DNA from: Acanthaster planci | Taxonomy: Eukaryota > Echinodermata > Asteroidea > Valvatida > Acanthasteridae | Length of the DNA: 55,592 bases | Direction: 5' to 3' | NCBI RefSeq assembly: GCF_001949145.1 | Contig: NW_019091375.1 | Coordinates: forward strand, 331,617-387,208 | Shown: positions 10,261 through 21,000 of the stretch, one piece after another | Layout of the letters: every line of letters begins with the position of its first letter | How positions within the stretch are numbered: the stretch's first letter is position 1 | The notes under the pieces: model-generated | Seen by the model: the letters and a program-made list of their open reading frames with translations, nothing else | Database searches by the model: none | Told to the model about the DNA's origin: nothing | Position numbers and translations under genes: made by a program

Positions 10261-12723
10261 CTAGTCAAACGGTTACCCCGAACTTTGAAATCCAATCCTT
10301 TCCAGTTTACCATAAAAATTCATGACACCTGTACGTGTGGTTTTTCATTGGAGTACAGCGCCCGTTTTATTTGCTCTCATGCATGAAGGGTGTAAGCTAT
10401 GTAGAAATAAATTTACATTCACCAATGCAAAATAATTTTTGGTCAACCTAGCCAAGGACTATCCAGTACAATGAAGTGTGGGGAAAACAGGTGTGCCCGT
10501 TGTGGAGGCGTTCAGACATGTAAATGGGTTTCCTGAGGCGTAACATGGCCGCAAGAAAACACCGTCTCAAGCTTTATTTCCTTTTTAACTAGTAGCCAAA
10601 AAAGCACACGCGAAACGCGTAGGAATTTTGCGGGGTAACTAACCACGACAATAATTCAAAGTACTGAAAATTAAAGGGCAACTGCAGTGACAAACTGTCA
10701 ACATGTAGCCTACCTTTGTGTTCCCGTTTAATACGCTGACTTTCCTTGTTATACTGTTTTAAAGGGTACTTTACTACCTTTTTGGTTTACGTAATAAATG
10801 CTTCCATATTCATGAGCAAAACTGTGATGTCATTCAAAGAGGAAAACCTCATTAGTGTGTGAAAAAACGCTGGATTAATTTAAAAAAATAAGTGGCCTGA
10901 ATTTCCTTTTCTTTGGTAATAGCATAGCATATAGTCAGCGAGTAGCCCCCTTTTTTCAGAAACCTACGAACAGAATCACGTCTTCCTCGACTGACATCAC
11001 AGCAACAGCGCCCCCAGTTGACCAGGAAATCATGGCCAATTGTTCACGTTCAATAAAAGTCAACTCTCCAATACAACCCAGAAGTAATGTAATGCATACA
11101 TTGGAGAAGAGTTTAAAGTTGTAGAAATGGCATGTCCGAGTGTTCACACTGCCCTGTGTTTCCTACCTCTTGTCTTGGACAAAACTGTACCTGGATATTT
11201 CATATTTTAAGTACGTTGTTACGTAAGAGAGGGATGGGTCCACAAAGGGGATGCTTGATTAATTGCCCACCCGTAATACCAGCTGATTTTTTTAGAAATA
11301 GCTGCGAACCTTACAAGAACAGAGGACAAACTGCATTGAACTAGGCCTGAAAAAGGCTAATCACCATTTTGAAAGTGGACGAAAATGCTTTTCCCGACTT
11401 AAATTTAAGAACTTCATTGTCTACAAAATATGTACAATTCAGCAACATCCTTGCATTGTCTGCCAAAGATACAAAAGAAATAGTACCTCATACAAAACTT
11501 GTACTGGTTTATAAAATGCAGCCAGAAAAAAATACTACCGTAACTTTACCTTTAATTGGAATTTCAAAGGAGTCTGCATGTGCCAAAATTCCGTCACAAA
11601 AGGTCAAGGTTTGAGACAATTGTCAAAGTCCCGCAGAATTCAGTTTTTAAATGACATAATTAATCCAATTACACACAAAATGTAACTCCACAATAACAAG
11701 AACTTAAAGATTCAATTTTGCCAAAATGTTGTTTTTCAGAAGCAACCCTCCTTCGGAAAATTTAAACTGGATTAGGCCCTAGATGTACTAAGATCAACTT
11801 TAAAGACATGGAAATTTGCACCACGCACCAACGGTTTCAACAAATCTTCAAAACAAAACAAGAAAAATGAACATATCTTAGAAATATGAAACACGATGTT
11901 GGCAAATCCAGCAGCATGGTAGCTGATATACTATCACTAATTTGCGAGTTCAAAAGCGCTGCTATCGCTTTATGTCCAGATTTTAAAATTACTATGCTAG
12001 GCAAACCTAAGACTGAAAAACACTCAGTCAAGCACAGAGTACAAAAAACAGGAAAAATACATGTAATGTAACTTCATCTATGTACAGAATTTACAAAGTA
12101 GAAAAACTCAAGCAGGTTTACGCCTAAAATATTAATAAAATACACGGTTGCCCTTAATTTTAAGTCCGAGCAAAGAAAGGGTCAAGATGATTTGAATACA
12201 ATAATTATTTAAACAATGTCAAGTATTAAGCACCATCGTAAAATTTATGGCAGTGTTCAACAGATGGTCGAAAGTTAAGTACCACTCTTGTTTATTACAT
12301 TATTTTCAAGGACTGTCATATTTTATTTCCATTTCTTTTCTAGATCATGTAACTATGATAAGGCAGTGATTAAAAAACTGGCTGGTAGCTCTCATTTCAT
12401 TCCATGGTCCAGAGACAAGTTCAACGTTCAACTGAAAATATCAAAAGGAACTGTCAAAGACTGGTTTACCTGTCTTGACTGGTTTCAGTGGTGCATTCCT
12501 TCTCCTTCATTGCTCTGAACCCAGGTTTAAATACTTTCCCGACTCCAGAAATTTTCCTGGGTCAACTGTCTGGGTTTGTCTCGCATTTGTCTCTCTACAA
12601 GTTTCTTTACACTGCGCCATTTGTGCCTTGACAGAAATATTTGATTTTACTGTTAATACATGTAATGTGTATTTTACAAAGCAATGCCATGTAATGTCCA
12701 ATTGGCGCTTGCGATAATACCTG

Positions 12724-12995
12724 ATTATTACCCCTGCTCATCTGGCCTATATCAAAGCTCCGCGGCAGCCATTTCAGGAACAAACCACTGATCAAACACA
12801 ATGCCGCCCTCGCTGGTACCAATCACTTCTCACATAGGTACCCATCACGCCCTCACAGGTACCCATTACATGTATACTGCCCTCACAGGTACTCGTCATT
12901 GCTCTCACTGGTACCCATTTACTCCTGGGTGGGTGGGTGGAGAGGAGCAATTGTGGCAAAGTGTCTTGCTCATGGACTCAAGCGCTCCATCTGTA
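12724..12995 (-). repeat. Decayed SINE body with internal tandem expansion
   Basis: Blocks ATTATTACCCCTGC, CTCACAGGTACCCAT, TTTACTCCTGGGTGG and AAAGTGTCTTGCTCATGGAC match in order the bodies of the tRNA-derived SINEs at about 26735-27088 and 31340-31653. The tRNA head is not recognisable. The CCCTCACAGGTACCCA block is present about four times in a row at 12806-12920, an expansion absent from the other copies. Confidence 0.6.
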
Positions 12996-13373
12996 GAACT
13001 GACCACACATCTAGGAATTGACACTGTGTACCACCACCAATCACCACTGTCTTCCCACAATGCTTTGCAGACAGTCCAGCATTTCCAACTGTTGAACACA
13101 TGAGGGTAATTGGTTGAACCTGGTGGGGGGCATGTACATGCAGTAACACACTACTAAACAGATGGCTTGTCATAAAAAAACACCTGGAGAAGAAGGCTAC
13201 ATCAGCCAATACCTACATGTGTGTACATGTAGTTACAATTCATTTTCAAAAAGTCATTAGGCCTACAACATTTTTTAGAATAAGTCTGTCCTCATTAAAG
13301 AGGTGAATACAAAACTAGCAGCACTACACAAACAGTTAAATAGTAACAAAAAATTCAAAAAGTACAAACTTGT

Positions 13374-13441
13374 AATACGTGACGATTCTATGTACAAAAA
13401 TCGTTAAAATACGTGACGATTCTATGTACAAAAATTGTTAA
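13374..13441 (+). repeat. 34-bp tandem duplication
   Basis: Two adjacent copies of a 34-bp unit starting AATACGTGACGATTC (13374-13407 and 13408-13441), differing by one base (TCGTTA versus TTGTTA). Confidence 0.9.
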
Positions 13442-14738
13442 AATATATTCTTGGGCTGAGTAATTGGTTTACTGTATATAAAAAATTTACTGTACAAAGA
13501 AGGGTGATTCCTTCATAATTTACACTTTTTAATTTCCTTTCAAAATCAATTTTGAATTATTGGAAAAACTGTTATGCTATGTTCTGCTTGAGGTGAATAT
13601 TTTGGCCCCGTAGTAAAGGCTGAAGAAAACTGGGTCACAAGTCTTCAAAGACAAGTTCACTGCCAGGACTGGTGTCTTTGTGTTCCCTGTCTGTGCCACA
13701 ATATATCCACCAATAGAGGGCGCTCACAGTTCCCACACAAGGAACCCTAATCTCAGGGTGCATTTTGACAGTAAAAATCAAAAATTAGTTCGGTTATAAT
13801 TTATCAGAGACTGTGGTTGGAAATTTTCAATGGGCGAGAATGACACGTGATGATGTCACACTCAAATTCTCAAAGTGATTAACATGAGAGAATTTAGAAA
13901 CAATCTGGCCAAATTCTTGGTAAGGATTGGGAAAACCTTAAACACAGAAAAGCCCAACTTCCCTGAACAGCTGGAGGCAACTTTGTTCTGCGTATGCAAA
14001 TACTCCGTCTGCTGATTGGTTCGTGCACATGTAGCGCTGAGTGAATATTGTGCAAACACGTACAAGAGCACCTGCACATTGTTATGCATGCACGATACGC
14101 GCGCGCTCAATGACACGTATGAGTTACTCATCTCGAGCACAGCTCTTTTCATGTGAATTTCTTTTTCTGAGTCAAACCAGAGCACTCTTGGATGCAACTT
14201 ACAAGTTTTGTTAAAATTTCAATAATATACAAACATCAATGCCTTGATTTTTAGTAACCTGGGCAACGGAAGGTTAACAGTACTTCAGTCATGCCAAAAA
14301 AACAGCGACAAAGCTGTCGGCAATCCTTTTAACTTATATCAACAAAAAATATATGAACATTCTGCACCGTACTGTATAGCCTTGTTGAATAATAAAATAC
14401 ATATAAATATATACATCTACAAAAAAAGGACACTTGCGGGTAGAAACCGAACTGTCTTCGAAGTGTACTTATTTCATAATCCAGATTTTCAGAAATAAAT
14501 ACAGGAAAATAAGCCTAAGCATGATATCCTTGTACAAGGCTCAAGGTATCATGTTTGTTCCCAAGTCCAGTGACGCAATACATAGGTTTGAAACGCTTTC
14601 AAATGTGATTGTTATCAGGCGTTGTTGATAACAAGATCAAACACTAAAATTTAAATATCCCACCTTTTCAAGAAGTAAGAGTTGTAGATTTGTTTCCACT
14701 CACATTTAAACAAGAGTTGTAAAAACTTAGGACCCAAA

Positions 14739-14744
14739 TTTATT
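14739..14744 (-). terminator. Candidate polyadenylation signal of LRP4
   Basis: On the minus strand AATAAA lies about 115 nt beyond the LRP4 stop codon (14860-14862). A longer 3' UTR using later signals is possible. Confidence 0.4.
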
Positions 14745-14859
14745 GAAACTCATAATAATTGATGAAAAAAATCTGGAATTCGAATGTCGAGACCCAGAAT
14801 GACTTCAAGCAACTGAGACGGTGGAAGGAATCGAAATTTTAAAAACTGCTCCCTGAAGA

Positions 14860-15099
14860 CTAGCACAGCGTTCCGTTACTCGGAGTTGTCGACGGGTAAG
14901 AATACCCACAAGCCCCTGCAACTTCCTCCAGGTCGTCATTGTCATCCTCGTCGTGGCAACCGGCAGAAAGGTTCAAGGGCTTGAGCTGGTCATTGTTCTT
15001 CTTGAGGGGCAGCTCGCTGTTGGCTGGCGGGGGTAACATCTTCGCCACCTCCTCATTGTTTAGCTTGACGACGAGGTTGGCCTGCGGGATCTTATTCGA
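14860..15099 (-). CDS. LRP4: LRP4 terminal coding exon (cytoplasmic C-terminus)
   Basis: The acceptor TTTGCCCACAG (phase 0) leads into [20 protein letters not shown]. Further on come an acidic patch ([11 protein letters not shown]) and the C-terminus PSNGTLC before TAG (14860-14862). The acidic DDLEE stretch resembles the acidic region of vertebrate LRP4 tails. The last residues TLC have Thr at -2 and could be an atypical PDZ ligand. Confidence 0.9.
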   Translation of the reverse strand, partial: SNKIPQANLVVKLNNEEVAKMLPPPANSELPLKKNNDQLKPLNLSAGCHDEDDNDDLEEVAGACGYSYPSTTPSNGTLC

Positions 15100-18000
15100 C
15101 TGTGGGCAAATTCAAAACCATGAAGTGGATTTTACAAGGGTGACTTTTAGGGAGAAAGACGACAATGAAACACAGCAGTCTGGAGTATTTCCATATTTGC
15201 ACGGCCTATTATGTCACAAATCTCACACAATCTGACCAATCACTAGGCTTGTTCTAGCAGCCTGCAGCGGATGGTATGGGTGTTTCCATGTTACAGAGTG
15301 CTTTTCTTAAAGGTTGCACCACACGGAGCTTAAGTTCAATTGTACAAATGTGATGGGCTGTGCAAAAAACCAGACTACAGACATAAGCTAGATGTTCTAG
15401 AACACATTTGTATTGATGGGATTTAAAATTTGTCGTTGCCAACTTGAGATATTTAAAGTTGAATTTGGACAAAAATTACTGTACCAGTAGGGAAACGTTA
15501 CTATGCCCACATGCAGTAGTACTCTAGACTACACTGTGACTGAACAAAATTCTCTCCAAAATGGTTAAGATTATGTGCATCGTGAGGTTTTTTGCTACTT
15601 TTTGTACAAAGAGCCTGAGAAAGTCAAAGGAACAAAGCTGATTAAAAAGTCTGGTATTCTGGGGCCTAAATCCTGAAATCTGGAAAATGTCCTGAGAAAG
15701 AAAACCCTGACTTTACGTTTTATTCCATCCTGCAATATTACCCATTTCAGAAAAAAAAAAGGTAATCCGGAAAAACAAAATAAGTGTGGCACAAAACATG
15801 TATTACTTAATGTTAAAAGAGTAAATACAGGGAAATTACAGAAAACTGCTTGAGAATGTTTTATTACCGGATCTGATGAGTAATAGTTCCAGGAGCAGGG
15901 TTGTTTCTTGGGAAGGATTGTAATCTCGTTGGTGATGTGGTTGAATCGTGGATTGGAGAAAGTCACAATTGGGTCGCTACGGCAACCTCTCCTCTTCCTG
16001 AATAGGAAACAATGAAACAGTTCGTTCACACCAGAACTGAGAACTATCATTCGGATTGGACAATAGCTGGTCATGTGACCACAGTGAAATCAAACTTTAA
16101 GACTGAAGAGTGATTTGCTCAACTTATCTGTGGCAAACATCTAAGATTCTGTTGGAAAAAGTCTTCCTATCTTTGGAAAGTAGGCAAATCAAAGACTAAT
16201 TTTGAAGTCAAATGCAAAAACAATCTAGTCTCAATGAAATCTGAACAGGTTTTTGCAAAATTTAATTCTAGTCCTTTAAACCAAGACTGTTGGTCAGTCG
16301 TCTTGTTGCTGTGGCTTAAGAAATCTGCAATTTCTGTAAGTTTTTAAATTCTAAACTTGCAGTTTTTATCAATTAATTCCATTGGCGTCATGAAAGCAAG
16401 GATTGCCATCAAAGTGAACAAATAAAAGAAATCTAAGAAAGAGAAGGTAGAATGAGTGCAAGGGAAGGTCTTTGGGAACAGGAGGTAACTTAACCCTCAT
16501 TTTGTGGGAGCACGTCATGGATGATACTTACTGATATCTCCTCCAGACCACGAATACAATAAGAAGCAGAATGAGGAATATCAGGAGAAGAACACCGACG
16601 ACCACAAAGACATAGGAGCCCGGGTCTGGAGCCAGTTGACGATCGCCATCTTGACCCTGTTGCCGTGTCGACCCCTGGCAACGACCCAGCTGCTCGTCTT
16701 GTGGAGAGCAGGCCCTATAGTGGGACATATGATGTGAAAAACCTTGGTAAATGTGTGAAAACTTTGCCAAAAAATGTTAACAAATTAACAAGGATTGGTG
16801 CCTTCCAGCGATGCAGAACCGATATTCAATTTCTTCCAGTTTTCAGGTCGTATCAACACTGTAACGCAATCCTTATTCAATGGGGCAAATGACGATTTGG
16901 AATGCTGGTCATTCATTTGGCCTCGTGTCAACACATCAAATCATCCATTTTTTTGGTGGACACCCAGTAAGTGCCAGAGGTCTAGTGAGATGGACTGGTG
17001 TGTTAAACTTGGCCACTGTACCCGGCATGGTGTGAGAAATATTGTTTCTTGACGGGGGCCCCCGATTGTTGCAAATGAGGTTGCAGAGAGACAAAGAAAC
17101 TTTTTAAAAACAGATGTCAAGTGGCAGGACGTTGAGGTGTTTGACTGTATTTAAAGACTTAGTTGACACATTTTAACCTTTCTCTAAAAGTCAGGTTTTC
17201 GGGAAGAATCTAAAACTCTTTGTAAGTGGTTCAATTTTTTCACACAAAAAAGTTTGTTTTTTACTGACACATGATTCGATTTCTAAAGGTTATTCTTTGC
17301 ATTTATAAAATGGCTTAAAATGTGGCCCTTTTTCCGTCTTAAACTCTTAGGTTGAAAGGACAGTCGAGCCAACGATGATTGCTGAGAAATTTTTACCCTG
17401 GGATTGCATTGCTCTGTGCGGTGGTTGGTGCATGAGGGATGTCGTTGGGGTGCGCTGTTCTGACCGGTGGTCGCAAGGTGCTCGGAGGTGATCTTGGCAG
17501 CTCGTTTGGCGAGCTGGTCTGAATGACTGGACCACGCGAGGTGACTGCCGTGGGGGGGTTGACTGGTCCCCCTGGCCCTATGGATTGGAGGAAGTTGTGG
17601 AAAGAACAACAACAAAATCAAGTTAACAAGATTGTAATACTCTCAGCAGTGTTCAATCTCATAAACCAGCAACTCGACCCAGACATGTATTCACGTCAGC
17701 CAAATCAAGATATTAGCAACACAGCAAGGAAGTGGTGGAGGTTCGTATCGTGCTTTTCATAAACTCAATTGTGGGGAACAATTAATTTAAATTAATTACC
17801 TTTCGCTGAACGATGGATTTTTGTTTGAGGTGTCTGAATATGATAATGCTGGAGTCCATTAAGAAAGAATTACAATGTGGCAAATCAACAACTTGGTGAT
17901 AAAGTTTCCTGTTCTAGCCAATGTCTGGTGGTGCATAGCTTGGTTAACACCTCTTGTTGCTGTAAAACATCTTGCTCATGGACACAAACCTCAAACAGCT

Positions 18001-21000
18001 CACACCACAACCCTTTCCCTGGATGAATTGTCCGTAAGTGTACCCAGGCCTATTCAAGCTTATTCAAGCCTGCATTTATTTACATCTTGGGTGTTACATT
18101 TCTCCCCAAAGCTGTTACCACTGGAGGCAGAACCGGGCAGGGCCGGGGGAATACCCCCCTGGCTTTGAAAAGGTGGTTATTTTTCCCCCCAACTCTCCCA
18201 CTTTATACGCCTACCAGTCTTTGGTGGTGCACTGCAAGTTCGTAATTGTATTCTTTTCAGTCTAATGGCCGGCGCTTGCCCACCCACTTTTAAAACTGTC
18301 CCGCTGGGCGCCACTGGCTGTTACCAATGTAAGACTTCTTTTCAAATCTGAGAGGAGTGCTTACTCAGGGAACAGACTCTTTCATCTCGGTACTGCTCGT
18401 CGGGACAAGCGCAGACGTAGCCCTGGGGGCGAGCCAGACACAGGTGCGTGCAGCCACCATTGGCGATGGCGCAAGGGTTGGTACCCGTCTGCCGTAGCGG
18501 TGAGACCATCTGGATATTCATCCCCTGGAACGTCCCAGGCAGAGTTTGCTTGTCCTGTCCGTTGGTCTTGTCGACGGACTCGATAGAGGACGTGTGCCAG
18601 TCAGTCCAGTAAATTCTGGTATTGAACTACAGTGGAAAACATTCAAAGGAAATCACGTCAGTTCATGAAATAGAGAGAGGATTCGGCTGGTGATGCAGTA
18701 TGACAGCTTCTATTTTGAGACCCTACACCATCATCACAGACCATCACAAGACCATCACAAGACCATCACAAGACCATCACAGACCATCACAAGACCATCA
18801 CAAGACCATCACAGACCATCACAAGACCATCACAGACCATCACAAGACCATCACAGACCATCACAAGACCATCACAGACCATCACAAGACCATCACAAGA
18901 CCATCACAGACCATCACAAGACCATCACAGACCATCACAAGACCATCACAAGACCATGCTGCTCTTGTGACTGGCCTTGTGTCTTATCTTGTGACTGGTC
19001 TTCTGAGTGGTGTTGTGACTTGTCTGGTGTCAGGTCTTAGGACTGGTCTTGTGAGTGGTCTTGTGAGTGGTGTTGTGTCTGGTCTGGTCTTGTGACTGGC
19101 CACGTGTATAGTCTCTTGACAGGTCCTTGATAGCTAGGCACATATCAGGGTTTCAGACGTTACAATAACTTTGCTAGAAATTAACTGCAGGTATTCAGAT
19201 GTGTGTTACAGTTTGTGCATACCAAAGTCACACCGTAAGGATGAGACATATTTCTTGTCAAAACGCTGCGATATTTCCCATTGAAGTCGGCCGTCTCCAA
19301 TTTATCCAGATTGGCATCAGCCCAGTAGAGCCGCTTGGTTGCATAATCGATGGTGAGTCCGTTGGGCCACTTCAGATCTTCACTGATTAGAGTTCGGCGA
19401 CTCGTACCGTCAAAGTAGGCACGTTCTATCTTGGGATAGGTGCCCCAGTCCGTCCAGAAGATGTAACTGAAAAAAAATTAATAAATCTCATTTAAAACTA
19501 CAGGATCAGATTTTCATTATAGAAAAGTCAGCCATATTGGATTGAAAGCGAGGCTAACTTTTTTCTTATTTTGGGAGCCTAAGAATAACAATGAAAGTAA
19601 TTAATTAAAACTTCATGACAAATAAATTTCATTGCCAAAGATAAATAATTCAAAATTTGTGATTTATAATGTCTTAATGTTTTAAGCAACATTAGAAAAA
19701 ATAAACGTGAGGCATGGAACCCTAAACAGTCTAGCAACACACCATTTGACAGATGAAATCGATTATTTGGTTAAAGTTTGGAATTTGATTTAATAGAAAC
19801 CATTAAGGATTCCAAGCGGAAAGCACAAAAATGGCCAAACACTTCTCACAATGAAAGTCAGACAAATTTTGTTGTCAGCATCAAGAAATTCAATTTTTCT
19901 GAAACTGTAAGCCAATAATCTTAGAACCAATTGCCAAATTATGATCTTCATTGGAAAGGCCAATTCTACCTTTTTGCATATTTTTGATAGCTGCAATTGG
20001 ACACTTTGAAACAGGACATGCTGAGACGAGGAAATACTGAAACCAGCAAAAAAAAAAAAAACCTCACCCCTTTCTGGGATAAATGGCGATGGCTCGAGGC
20101 TCGTCGAGATTTGTATCCACAATGACTTTGCGTGAGGAGCCGTCCAATCGCGACACTTCAATCTTGTCCCGACCAGTGTCTGTCCAGTACAGGTTCCGCC
20201 CGATCCAATCCACAGCCAATCCTTCAGTTGTTCCCAGACTGGTGGATATGATTATTTCTCCCCCGCTCCCATCGTAGTTGACTCGTCTGCCATTTTTGAA
20301 AAAACGATCATTATGTTCTCTTCATTTTCTCTATACGCCTTATCTTGTCTATCTTATGATTTTGACCGTGTTGAAGGCCTGACCTTTAAACTCTAACATT
20401 AGAGACCAACACAAGCTAGACTTGGATCCAGTCTAAGTGAGCTATTCAAATAAACTTAAACTNNNNNNNNNNNNNNNNNNNNNNNNNNNNNNNNNNNNNN
20501 NNNNNNNNNNNNNNNNNNNNNNNNNNNNNNNNNNNNNNNNNNNNNNNNNNNNNNNNNNNNNNNNNNNNNNNNNNNNNNNNNNNNNNNNNNNNNNNNNNNN
20601 NNNNNNNNNNNNNNNNNNNNNNNNNNNNNNNNNNNNNNNNNNNNNNNNNNNNNNNNNNNNNNNNNNNNNNNNNNNNNNNNNNNNNNNNNNNNNNNNNNNN
20701 NNNNNNNNNNNNNNNNNNNNNNNNNNNNNNNNNNNNNNNNNNNNNNNNNNNNNNNNNNNNNNNNNNNNNNNNNNNNNNNNNNNNNNNNNNNNNNNNNNNN
20801 NNNNNNNNNNNNNNNNNNNNNNNNNNNNNNNNNNNNNNNNNNNNNNNNNNNNNNNNNNNNNNNNNNNNNNNNNNNNNNNNNNNNNNNNNNNNNNNNNNNN
20901 NNNNNNNNNNNNNNNNNNNNNNNNNNNNNNNNNNNNNNNNNNNNNNNNNNNNNNNNNNNNNNNNNNNNNNNNNNNNNNNNNNNNNNNNNNNNNNNNNNNN

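Larger units (their letters stand above)
7041..14738. other. Intergenic region between the convergent Ly6-like and LRP4 genes
   Basis: No exon was recognised. The region is AT-rich with dispersed-repeat ends (CAGTGGCG type near 8190 and 8965), short tandem duplications (9107-9158, 13374-13441), a 12-bp-stem hairpin (10229-10260) and a SINE fragment (about 12724-12995). Some of the stretch just below 14739 may be extended LRP4 3' UTR. Confidence 0.6.

Noticed and set aside
17930-18010. Further SINE fragment (ACATCTTGCTCATGGACAC)
   Set aside because: Only one short block resembles the SINE body; insufficient to call.
18690-19095. His/Thr-rich repetitive frames (116 and 131 codons)
   Set aside because: Translation of the minisatellite inside an LRP4 intron and on the opposite strand to the gene.
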